Shown here one piece after another: positions 48,783 through 58,672 of a DNA stretch of 64,000 bases (the first letter of the stretch is position 1; the number at the start of each line of letters is the position of its first letter). The translations under genes were made by a program, and so were the position numbers. Origin of the DNA: Isoetes taiwanensis (taxonomy: Eukaryota; Streptophyta; Lycopodiopsida; Isoetales; Isoetaceae); assembly GCA_021234155.1 (NCBI GenBank), contig JAJEKV010000004.1:30229305-30293304 (forward strand), read 5' to 3'. The notes under the pieces were generated by a model. That model saw only the letters and a list, made by a program, of their open reading frames with translations, made no database searches and was not told the DNA's origin.

Positions 48783-49397
48783 ATGGCAAGGACCAAACAG
48801 ACGGCAAGGAAGCCCCGCCGACGCGGATCGCCCAGCGCCAGCGACCCCGCCCTGATTCAAAGGATACTCCAAGAACACCTTTTTCGGCAAGGCGAATCTT
48901 CATCCAGTGAGGAGGCAAACTTGGACCAAAGCGACCGGACAGAAGTCCTAGACGACGAGCGCCCAGACATAATGCACCAGATCCTCGAAGAAATCGCCGA
49001 GGAGGAAAGAAGGAGCAGGGAGGAACGGGAGTGTATGACGGACCGCCAAACCGTAAGAACAACTCAAGCTTGGGCCCGCCCAAGCAGAAGCCGAGGAGAG
49101 GGAGGAGCAGCGGGCAAATGGGCTTAGCCCCGGCCGAAGAAGAAGACCTCACGGGCGCTCATCGCCAGTATGAAGCCAAAGAGCGCCGACGAGAGAGGAG
49201 GACGAAGAGACGGGAGGACAAACCTAGCACAGCCGGTGAGCCGAAGAAGAGGAAGGCCAAAGGCATTATCCCTGTTGGTTTTATACGTCAATCCAAACAA
49301 GAATACTATTCTGGCATGTAATCACCTAAGGCCAAGCCCAAAAAACATAAGGCCAAGCCCAAAAAACATCCCCTTCGTAATCACACATGCAGTTTAG
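48783..49397 (+). pseudogene. LINE ORF1-like protein starting with the histone H3 tail sequence
   Basis: The frame opens with MARTKQTARK, identical to residues 1-10 of histone H3 counting the initiator Met, and then departs (PRRRGSPSASDPALIQRIL). What follows is acidic (SSSSEEANLDQSDRTEVLDD) and strongly helical/charged (HQILEEIAEEERRSREERE). From about 49070 to 49150 the coding signal changes frame. QAEAEEREEQRANG and AEEEDLTGAHRQYEAKERRR are in other frames, so the original was probably one longer coiled-coil protein. A stop at 49125-49127 ends the first frame at 114 residues. A reverse transcriptase frame follows directly, so this is read as ORF1 of a LINE. A captured histone H3 first exon is the alternative. 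Confidence 0.6.
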
Positions 49398-49430
49398 GTG
49401 GTTCTTATACTTGCAACAGCTATACGACCC

Positions 49431-51292
49431 TCAGGGTGCACATGCAGCATTACCCTTGCAAGAAGGCCCAGTGCTGGAAATCACAGATTCGGACGTGGAA
49501 CAAGGCTTGCAGCGTCTTGCCAATGGGAAAGCCCCAGACTTGGATGGTATGCAGGCAGAATTGCTTAAGTGGGCAGGGCCGTCCATAATACCAGTGCTGA
49601 CCGCCTTGTTCAACAAGGCATTACAAGAAGGTTTCCCACTGCAGTGGACCAACCTGCAGTGGACCAGGCAGGATTAAGACCCCGGCACTCAACCATTGAC
49701 CACATCTTCACGTTGCAAACTCTGATTGAAGACAGCAGGAACCGCCGTCAGGATCTATATTGTTGCTTTGTGGATTTTTGCGAAGGCGTTTGACATGTGC
49801 CTCGGGGAAAAACTATGGGCAAGACGCAGCGGTACTGGGGGTTCCTATAGATTTGCGAGAATGCGATTAATGCGAGCTATACGAAAGATGCTCGGGTTGG
49901 GTTGCGGCCAGACAAGCCAACCATTTGATAGTAGTATCGGGGTTCCTCGGGGATGCCCTCTCTCCCCAACATTGTTTGGGCTTTACATTGATCAATTGGA
50001 GAGTCGGGGTTTGGCGATAATGGGGGGGCGATGGAGCTCACCTTCTCTATCGAGATCATCGGGCGGTTAATATATGCCGATGATGTGGACCTCCTAGCTT
50101 ACACACCAGCAGACATGCAAGCGACATCTCGATGCCCGGACACATTACGCCAAGCGGTTTAATCGATATCTTGGCGTCAACCTGGCCAAGACTAAGGTGG
50201 TTTTCATATCATCTTCACGTCACCGAGGGTCCCTCCTTCGCCATTCGAGGCCAAAATGTGGAAGTTGCATCCACATACAAATATTTGGGAGTGGAGTTTC
50301 CTTCTACTATGCACTTGGGACACATCCATACGGGCTACAGTGACAAAGTTTGGAAGGCACTATATGCAATGCAAAACAATAGTCATAGACCAGGAGTTGT
50401 ATGATTGGGCCCATCATCACACCTGTTCAAGGTCTTAGTGAAGCCCGTCCTTTTATAACGGGGTGGAAGTATGGGGCCCAAGAGTATCACTTGCTACTTG
50501 GAATGACTTGGAGCAGGTCCGAGAAAAGCCTTCTTAGAAACGACCACTAGGGGTGAAGTCCACAGTCCCATATCAAATTCTCTACCGGAGAGCGGGATTC
50601 TTGCCTCTTCGAGGGGGCGACCCTTGATCGCCACATTGTCTATTTCGAGAAGGTGGTCAATATGGACGATGCTCGTCTCCCTAAACTAGCTTATATCATG
50701 GCAATGGAGCCGCAACGCCTCAAGGCCTGCTGGAGGGAAAAGAGAGCTTAATGGTTGGCTACAGGTGCATACATGTGCAAACAGAGGTAGATCGCCATAG
50801 CTTGAGGCAATATCTTGACACTTGCTTCCTCAGCAAGCTTTGGAATGCCAATGCCCTTGAGCAGTCAAGACAAAGACACTACCCGGCGCCACATAAATCC
50901 CACATTGGAGCGAGGCCCGCAATGCTACCTGCGTACCCACTTGCCCATGAAAAGGCGCGGACTCATTGCCTCCATTCGCGCGAGGGGCACATCATCTTGA
51001 ATTGAGGCGGGCGGATGGATTGGTGAGCCACGCCGGGGCGTGCTCTGTCAATCGCCAAATGGGAGTCATTAGGGATGAATATCATACCCTTCAAAGTTGC
51101 CCAGCATATGATCAAATTCGGGCACGATATATCGAAGTTAGTGGCCCGCCAGCCGTTACATGTGACATTGAGCGGCATCCGTGCGAATTTGGGATCATAT
51201 CTTCAGGAGGTTATGGACATGCGAGATCAGCTATGTCCTCGGGCACACACTTGACATGTATATATACATTGATGTATACTTGTACAGTTTGA
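49431..51292 (+). pseudogene. LINE ORF2: reverse transcriptase, broken
   Basis: Ordered reverse-transcriptase blocks: LQRLANGKAPDLDGMQAELL; then QAGLRPRHSTIDHIFTLQTL and YCCFVDF..KAFDMC (about 49.67-49.80 kb); GVPRGCPLSPTLFGLYIDQL (about 49.94 kb); LIYADDVDLLAYT with the catalytic YADD at 50073-50084; and KYLGVEF (about 50.28 kb). A C-terminal motif reading DEYHTLQSCPAYDQIRARY (about 51.08 kb) matches the LINE tail. The frame changes many times between these blocks and there is a deletion between the first two, so it cannot produce a working enzyme as written. An endonuclease domain is absent between ORF1 and the RT. Confidence 0.8.
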
Positions 51293-51299
51293 CAGCATT

Positions 51300-51370
51300 C
51301 TTATTACTGTCACGGTTTTTCCCTCGAAAACCCTTCGGGGCGGGGGTTTTTTAACCCGGACAGTAATAAG
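51300..51370. repeat. LINE 3'-end stem-loop with conserved core, copy 2
   Basis: CTTATTACTGTC (51300-51311) and GACAGTAATAAG (51359-51370) are perfect complementary arms enclosing GGTTTTTCCCTCGAAAACCC and GGGCGGGGGTTTTTT-type sequence. The core matches 46201-46247 closely while the arms are unrelated. Confidence 0.9.
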
Positions 51371-51428
51371 TTTGCTGCGCTCCTTATGGGTCCCATAGGC
51401 CGATTGGCCTCAGTGGACGATAAAAAAT

Positions 51429-51452
51429 CATTCTCATTCTCATTCTCATTCT
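51429..51452. repeat. (CATTCT)n tail, LINE 3' end
   Basis: Four copies of a 6-bp unit follow the stem-loop and mark the probable 3' terminus of the LINE. Confidence 0.8.
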
Positions 51453-51459
51453 AAGTGAC

Positions 51460-52345
51460 TCCTCTTAGGAAAGAGCATGTCGATTTGTCAAGTCATGTGT
51501 CTTTATGCGCGAGTATGCCTATTTCTACTCCTATTATTTCACAATCCCAAGCTACTACTAATGCTTGGAGGTCTTTCGATTCTGTTTCTAAACTTGCAAA
51601 CCAGAGATTTAGCAATCGGATTTGCAAAGATGTGATCGATGAATTGAGAAAGGCTCGAGTGTTAGCTGTTTTACAGGTCTGAGGGGAATAATGAGGAACT
51701 GGTGGCAATTCTGGATGTTCTAAAATCTCGCCATAGATAACTTCAACAACATAGTTCAAGCTTCTGGTATTCCAGTAGTCGAGGTGGATCATGCTGCTAA
51801 TGTTAGATGTGCAAAAAATTTGTCATCATGTTCTATTCTTGGCTACTTTACTAGGGGCTATTTGGTTGGTTCGTTCATTTGCTACATCGTGTTCAACTTC
51901 TGCCTTTCAGTCAATTAAGTTACTATCTCGTAACTTTATTCTGATTATGTTTGAGAATAATGATGCAGTGGATACAACAGTGTCTAGGGAAATTGATCAA
52001 TTTGGCGACATCTATCTTCTATATGAGTATTATTCTCCAGGTTTCACTCCTGCAATGTTTATCCTCTCAAGATGCCATGTTGGCTCTCTTTACCTAACCT
52101 TCCTCTAGATTTTGATCGCACATCAGTTTTTGGTATCAATTGCTAGCAGACTCAATGTGCATATTTCTCACTCTATTATGAAATGTCCTAGACTTTGTGT
52201 CTCTATGCCAATAGATGCTTCATTGCCAAAGTGCATTGTGGTGAAAAGTAGCCCTTGGTACAAGACATCAGACATCAACTTGTTGAATGGCCTGGAATTG
52301 GATCGTTTATTTCCTGACGAAGAGGCATTTGTTTTTTTTTTTTGA
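51460..52345 (+). pseudogene. Possible glycosyltransferase remnant (low confidence)
   Basis: Broken plus-strand frames contain NNDAVDTTVSREIDQFGDIY followed by LLYEYYSPGFTP (about 51.95-52.05 kb). This loosely resembles the E-x-x-x-F/Y-G-D-I block of family 31 galactosyltransferases. MPIDASLPKCIVVKSSPWY and TSDINLLNG follow. No single frame is long and no catalytic motif is certain. Confidence 0.2.
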
Positions 52346-52507
52346 CGTGGTCCTTATGCTCAACAACAAGTGTGAGCTGCTTCTGCTCCTCTTTAGTCTC
52401 CAATTTAGTCTACAATTAGTGCTTCTCAGGTCTTACCTTCAAAGGTCCAAGATATACTCGTCATCACCCTTCTTGCTTGTCTCAGGCTCTTCTTTTATTG
52501 TCGACTG

Positions 52508-55500
52508 CTACTTGTTCGGTGAATTAACCTGTTCTTCTTCAGCTTTGTCTTCTGGATTAACAATTGGAGCAACTTCTTTTAGCTCTACAAAAACAACCTC
52601 TTCGTCAACAGAGCTCGTGAGAGGTGGCTGAATCTCTGATGATGTCATCTTGACATAATCAGATGAGGATTTGGCGCCTAGCTCTTGATTCTTATGAGGA
52701 AGGTTTGGTAAGACAACCAATCTCATCTTAACGAAGTTCACAGCCTCCTTGTCTATGTCCACAGCCACACAATTTCGGCCCTTCTTGAGTGCACATGCAA
52801 TGGTGGTACCAGATCCAGAGAACGCATCAAGCACCCAATCTCCTGGATGAGAAAACATGTCAATGAGATGGTTGATGAGTTTTTGGGGCTTTTGATAGTG
52901 CTTCACAATTCTGCCCTGTGCACTCGGGTCTTGCAGCTTCTGTAACACTGCAGGAAACTCTAAAACATTTGAGAAGTCAATGCAGGCAGAAGTGTTGAAA
53001 TGCTCCATGGTCCTCTTGCCATCGAAGCTCCAGTAACCAATGTGCAGATATTCCACTTTGCTTAACAGCCTGGGGCCTCCACCATGATAATTTATATTCG
53101 TTTTGTACCTTCAAGAGAAAGGTCAATGGTCAGCAATAAAAGAAAATAACAAGTAGTGTATTCCGAATCACGGCGTGCACTGGACTAAGTTCTCGTGAAC
53201 CGGCTTGGTCGAGGAGATCCAAAGTGATTTTTGAAGCTGGCTTCGACAAGACCAGCTTGCATACTGGAGTGAAATACCACTAACCGCCAGTGTCTAGCTG
53301 TAGTGATCTTCATTAAGCCTTTTATGAATTCATTGAAATCCGCATGCTTAAAAGGGTCTTTAATCTTGAAGCCGTAGGGAATGTCAGCAATGATTAGCGT
53401 GAAATCTTGTGGCTTCACACTCGCTACAAGCTTGGTGCAGTCCCCATGTACAATTGAGTAAAGATTGTTTTGGTCGAATAAAGTAAACGTTTCATAGTCC
53501 GTTTCTGCGACCTCTACAGTCCAACGCTCTGCCAAAGTTCTTTCTTCCCGAGCAATCCTTACCAGGTGCATGAAACCTTCTGGTAGGTCCTTGTTTTTCT
53601 TCTTACTCTGCAAATCCACAAAATGATTAGAACATTTACAAATCTACGCTACCTAAACGCCCAAAGCAGGCTTACCCAACCTTCAAAATTTGGAGCGTAC
53701 TGAACAATTCTCTCGTCAGATGTAGCAATAGGATAAAGTTCCTTGCACCGTTCCCATGTTTGCACATTCAATTGTTCCATCAAACATGTTTGACATGTAA
53801 TGACGTTCTTCTGGCTGCAACATCAAAGCCAAGAATTACATCAGGAACACGTCTACAGAAGAACTTTATCGCAATCACAAAACAACACCACATCAAACAA
53901 GAAAAGCCAAAGTGTATTCCGGAATACACTTTGGCTTTGCTTCAGTTTCTCAGCGTTGCAGACGGATTTGTAAGGCTAAAGTTTTCGGACTGTACAGAGC
54001 GTTGACACAAAAGACTAAACTTTCTAAAAGACTTGCTTGTGCAACTCCTTCGACATTTCTTCTAAAGTAAATTCCTTGTCCACAAACTTTTGCAGTAACA
54101 TTTCTAACAACGGAATGTCTGTAAATCCTTGAAGCTCTCTCCAGACAATGATAGTCATTTCTTTTTTTGGAACATCGGATCCTTTTTTCTTGTATGTCAC
54201 TTTGCCCTTACTTTTGAGGTCTCCGCGCTCGAACATATTAAAAATTTCGTTTTGCAAATCCCATATCTAAACATGGTAACAAGTGGTGTTAGTACAATGT
54301 ATTCTGGAATAGAATGCTGGGACTAGCTACTTGAACTAAAATGCGGACATACCCTTCCTTCTCTAAAAGCAAGCTGGAACCAGTTGTCATGGGCAATAAG
54401 GGAGGTCCTTGTGTTGTCCTCGTCGTACTTTAGACAACACTCTATGGCACACGCCTCTTTGACCTCCAAGGAGTATGCTGGCTTCTTTAGGTCGTTGCCA
54501 TATTTTTCTTTAAATATAAGAAATTCTCTGTGCATAAACCTTATTTTGTCCCATCTTCAATTTGTACTCATTGTCCGCATTGTGGGTGTTGGCAACGATC
54601 TTAGCTTCTAGCCGTCATTTAAAGGCCACAATATACTGCACAAAGAACCGTCAAATACCTCGCGTTGAACTTCTCCTTGTACAGTTGCCTCCTTGCTTTG
54701 AAGCTTTGGTTCCTCCCTAACACATAATACGTGTAGGTATCTGCATTTTCCTTGTCATCTTGGAAGGGGTCAATTACTTTGTTGCTGTCAACCAGCACAA
54801 CTATAGGAGCTACATGAGCATACGGATTGCTCCTAATCCTGTCCTTCAAGTTCCTTAAATGACCTGCATAAATCTTCCAAACTTGAAGAGGTCTCTCACC
54901 GTTTTCGTTCTTTGGTGGCAGCTTCATTGATGTTACTTGCAAGTATATCACACCTTGCACAAGCTTTTCCCCTGTTTATTCTTTGCCATTTTTTTTCGAG
55001 GTCTTGTCGACCTTCTTTTCTTTAATAGCCACACCAGGGGCTTTGTTTTTTCCTTTTGCCTTCTTTTGTTTTGGTTCTTCTTCTGGCTCTTCCGATAGCA
55101 CTAATGCCTGAGTTCTCTTCTTAGCTGGCTCTTTAGCAGCAACAGTGTTTCGTGGCACTGGCCTTTGTGAATCTTGCTCCACAAAATCCTCTTTGCTCCC
55201 TTCATTATCAGATGGGCTGCTAGTGCCTTCCACTTGTTCTTCCTCTGTGTCACTGATTGTAAAGTCTTCACTAAACGAAGAACTTACAGTGTGTACAATG
55301 GACAACAGTGTTTGTTTGTTTATATAGTGTGCCACATACTTGTAAAGTGGAGTTGGTTGTACCCTAGTCAACCTCAACATAGCCTCATCAAGAACAAACA
55401 TCCCCTGTGATGTATTAAATGACAGCCTACCGCGCTGTCCAGACTGCCCAGCAACACTTTCAACACTCTTTATATGGCCCATGCACTGGAATTCGACGTC

Positions 55501-55726
55501 GCCGTAACGTTTCTGTCCTGGACTCTTACATACGTGCAAGAATGTGAGTGTGGAGTACTTGCCCCCATGGCCTCTAGTAAAGAACCACTGAGTTTGGAAA
55601 CATTCGTAGACAGTTGGTTCAGATGGGCCACCCGTGATTCTTCGGGTTTGGTGCTTCTTTGTGACAAGCTTCACGATCTTCTTAGCAGGTTGCTTCTGGG
55701 CAGGGTTTTGGCTGTAGCAAAGGTGT
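52508..55726 (-). CDS. ParB-like domain plus beta-class N4/N6 DNA methyltransferase (module 2)
   Basis: Minus-strand exons read as one gene. From about 55726: a basic N-terminus (QKQPAKKIVKLVTKKH) and an acidic linker. In the same frame after a TAA at 54976-54978 comes a ParB-like domain: LRNLKDRIRSNPY, VAPIVVLVDSN and YYVLGRNQSFKARRQLYKE, with a donor at 54659. Then exons at about 54331-54590 and 54024-54254. Exon 53676-53814 carries CQTC and WERCKELYPIATSDERIVQY. Exon from 53607 has YSIVHGDCTKL and motif IV LIIADIPYGF (DIPY for DPPY). Exon 52508-53108 has motif I LDAFSGSGTTIACA. Order IV then I is the beta class (N6-adenine or N4-cytosine). ParB-methylase fusions are known in bacteria and phages; introns argue against contamination. 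Damage: the TAA, a frame change near 54540, and an unclear donor near 53190. Confidence 0.75.
53903..53938. repeat. Single perfect palindrome in an intron of the methyltransferase gene
   Basis: A 36-bp perfect palindrome with half-site AAAGCCAAAGTGTATTCC and its reverse complement, identical in its inner 32 bp to copies of the array at 55.9-56.2 kb. It lies between the exon ending near 54024 and the exon starting at 53814. Confidence 0.95.
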
Positions 55727-55854
55727 CGTTAGCAAACAAAAAACTAGAGCAGGATAATCAGCTAAAGTAACAAAAACGGGGAAAAAACAAGCGTTTCGAC
55801 ACTTAAAACAAGGAAAAACATTGCAATCCTTGACTTCTAAAGCCCTAAAAGTAA

Positions 55855-56189
55855 GCAAAAGTGTATTCCCGAATACACTTTTGCCGCACAAAGTAAAGCA
55901 AAATGTATTCCCGAATACACTTTTCCTTAGATTGTTTAGCCAAAGTGTATTCCGGAATACACTTTGGCTTTCACTGTTAAGCCAAAGTGTATTCCGGAAT
56001 ACACTTTGGCTTTTATTGTTAAGCCAAAGTGTATTCCGGAATACACTTTAATACACTTTGGCTTAACAATAAAAGCCAAAGTGTATTCCGGAATACACTT
56101 TGGCTTTCGTTGGTAGGCAAAAGTGTATTCCGGAATACACTTTGGCTTACCAATGAAAGCAAAAATGTATTCGGGAATACACTTTGGCT
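55855..56189. repeat. Array of eight palindromes with 42-bp spacing, 5' of the methyltransferase gene
   Basis: Eight copies of a palindrome with core GTATTCC/GGAATAC are centred at 55869.5, 55911.5, 55953.5, 55995.5, 56037.5, 56089.5, 56131.5 and 56173.5. Steps are 42 bp except one of 52. Copies at 55938-55969, 55980-56011 and 56074-56105 are perfect over 32 bp (half-site AGCCAAAGTGTATTCC). Outer copies vary at the centre or edges and the fifth is cut at its right side. Spacers around the fifth copy are themselves inverted (TTTATTGTTA against TAACAATAAA). Open frames across it (repeated SVFRNTL) are artefacts. Confidence 0.95.
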
Positions 56190-57208
56190 AGACAGAAGGA
56201 CAATACATCTAACTTGAATGATTAAAAGCACGTATAAATGACAACTCGCACTAACCTGTCCATGGTATGCCTATGCAAATCGGAATACAGCTCAAGCGGA
56301 AATTTGCGGAGGCGCTGGGTCTGGCGACTGGAGCTGCGGAAGTCGAATAGAAAAGTGAGGGCGCATTTTTTTCCTTTTAAAGATACGCTGACACGTTTGT
56401 CCAAGTTCTATGTGAATTGAATACAAGACGTTATAATGGCCAATCATTGCGGTATTCCGAATACATTTGTTTCTTTTTGTCTTACGCTTTTCCTTCCCTT
56501 CGCAGACAACTTCGATTTGTATTCGAATACAAAATGCACACCACTTCGTGTTTTACTTACGCCTAACAAATGTTTTGCGGCCAGTAAGATGGTTAACCGC
56601 GTCTTTGAACAAGCTACCACCACCTTTTGTAGTATCTAGTTAAATCCGGTTCGGAGGGAGCCCCGGTCGGGGCGTTGTTTGTCATGATACCACCTCTTCT
56701 CCATCTCGTTCCTCAGCAACCTCCTCGTTGCTCGTCTTTGGCACTCCGAGTCCAGAAACAAACAGGTTGCCACAACCCTTCCAGTCGTCACCAAGTCCTG
56801 TACAAAGCGGACCGCCCCCTCCATTCATTCCATCACCACCATGCGTAACATGCTTCCACTACCCTTTGTTCCTTCCCCAAAGTGCACGGGCTCCACATGC
56901 AAAGGTTATTTTTCGGAACAGGCTCCCCCACCCTTTGTCGTATCTCCATCAACAAATAGAAGTGCAAGGTCTCACAGACGGCCTCCGAAGAATAATCTGA
57001 GATTCACCACAACTTCTCTCAATATGACTTCAACACAAATGAGGATGATGTTGCAGCTTCAACACCTCGACACACAAATATTGTGACACATGGGTTTGTA
57101 GAGTTTCAAAGTGCAGTAAGAGATATGTTTGCAAGAACTCCTTAACAAGATGCTGCCACAACATCTGCTACCACAACAGGTTATGGCCCATCTCCTACAT
57201 TTAACACC
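56190..57208 (+). other. 5' region of the transposase-like gene; Pro/Ser-rich frames
   Basis: A minus-strand frame at 56222-56404 could be a first exon of the methyltransferase gene, but this is unproven. On the plus strand, Pro/Ser-rich frames (PPPFVVSPSTNRSARSHRRP) at 56.7-57.05 kb resemble the disordered N-terminus of the following gene, in broken frames. Partial copies of the palindrome core occur near 56452 (GTATTCCGAATAC) and 56520 (TGTATTCGAATACA). Confidence 0.35.
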
Positions 57209-58672
57209 GTGCCTCCGCCTTTTCCGGGAACAGCTTCACGAGGCCTCTTTTCCTCTAGAAACACACCAGTGAGGGTAGAGGAGGCCACTCCAAGAGTAGA
57301 ACTCTCGTCCGAAGATGAAGGCAACAACGACCAACGAGATTACATGTTCTCCAGCCAAACTACCCAGAAATTCAGGGTGGATTATGGATTGAGAGCATGT
57401 TCATCCGTCTTGAAGGAAAAACCTTATGGACGAGAACAAAATGAGGAGAATTCTAAGAACTACTAGATGCTGCTCATTGGGTTGCATCACCAAATTGAAC
57501 ATGGCTAAACTTCGTGAAATTAGAAACAGGTACAGTTCGATGACATTATCAGATCAAAATGCCTACTTGGCATACAGTGTAAGGCCAGACCGCAAAACAT
57601 TCTTGCACTACATTAGAGGTGAACAAGTGTGCCAGAAATGTTTTATGGTTGTTCACCGTCTAGGGTCCACTAGAATGTCTCGAATACACCGAAGATTGGA
57701 TAAAGTCCCTGCAATTGATGATCACTGCGGGCCAGGAAGAGTTGTAACAATGCACGCCTTAGGTGCTGTAGCTTGGATGGAGAAATATTTTAGAGAGACA
57801 TGTGAAAAAGCGCCAAACAAAAATGTATCATTTGATGAGACAACATCACAAAAAAAGATGTCTTCAACCAATTACAAAGAAACATGCACTCGGTCTCAAC
57901 ACATCTCTTACTCCCACTTCACTAGGCTGTGGAAAGTTCGGTTTGGTCTTGTGAAAATTCCTCGAAAACATAGGATGTCTGTGTGCTCAACCTGTGCAGA
58001 ATTGAAGAGCCAAAAAGAAACTGCAAAGACAGAGGTCGAAAAAAGTAAGTTGAAGTTCTTCATTCTCTAACTTGTTTCAAAGAATTGTTTTGACCTGAAT
58101 TCTTGAGCAGATATCGGCAAGCGAAGCTTGCTAGACACCGTGACCAACAAGCAAGAGAAGGAAGCTTGCTAAGCTAAGCCAGGAAAAAAGCTCTTGAACG
58201 TCCCACTGCGGTATATGTCATTTGTGATTGATGGGATGGATCAGAAAAAGACTACTATTCCTCATTTCTTGAATATTCCTAAAGATGTGCGGAGGAATGC
58301 TTTGTTAAGGTCCACCTTGTTGGAGCTATGGTCTTCAAAGGAAGTCTAAAGTGCAATGTCTTTTGATGTATCCTAACTTGCATGGTGACCCGAACCTCTT
58401 GTTACAATTCTTAATAAGGTGCTTTGTGAGCAAGAGCAATTACCTCAAAGTGCTCTACACTGCGGCTTGACAACACTACCGGGGAGAACAAGAATCAAAC
58501 ACTCTTTGCTTCTTTGTGCCATGCTAGTGGAGCTAGGGATCTTCAAAAAGTCAAGCTTGGATTCTTACTTGTAGGGCACACTCATGATCGGATAGACCGG
58601 ATGTTGTTGATTTTCCGTTCGTCTAAGAAGGAAGAAGGCTTTTTGTCTTCCTACTTTGGTTCGAATCATTGA
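57209..58672 (+). pseudogene. Transposase-like protein (DUF7869-type), broken
   Basis: Blocks occur in the order I associate with DUF7869-type transposase-like proteins of plants, animals and oomycetes: CCSLGCITKLN; FLHYIRGEQVCQKCFMVVHR; SYSHFTRLWKVRFGLVKIPR; CSTCAELKSQKE (a Cys pair). After an intron (58031-58111) come FVIDGMDQKKTTIPHF, HLVGAMVFKGSLKCNVF, LDNTTGENKNQTLFASLCHA and FLLVGHTHDRIDRM. The conserved Asp in DGMDQ, LDNTT and HTHDRID would be catalytic candidates. The frame changes near 57430, near 58300 and again before LDNTT, so no intact protein results. It is transcribed away from the methyltransferase gene, with the palindrome array between them. The family label is from memory of motif order. 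Confidence 0.6.

Noticed and set aside
52508-53814. Bacterial contamination as the source of the methyltransferase
   Set aside because: The coding sequence is interrupted by several GT/AG introns and flanked by plant-type elements on both sides.
55855-56189. CRISPR-like array of palindromic repeats
   Set aside because: The spacers are about 10 bp, AT-rich and related to each other, so they are not unique spacers.
55821-56231. Frames on both strands with repeated SVFRNTLW
   Set aside because: They are translations of the 42-bp palindrome array; similar peptides appear on both strands because the units are palindromes.
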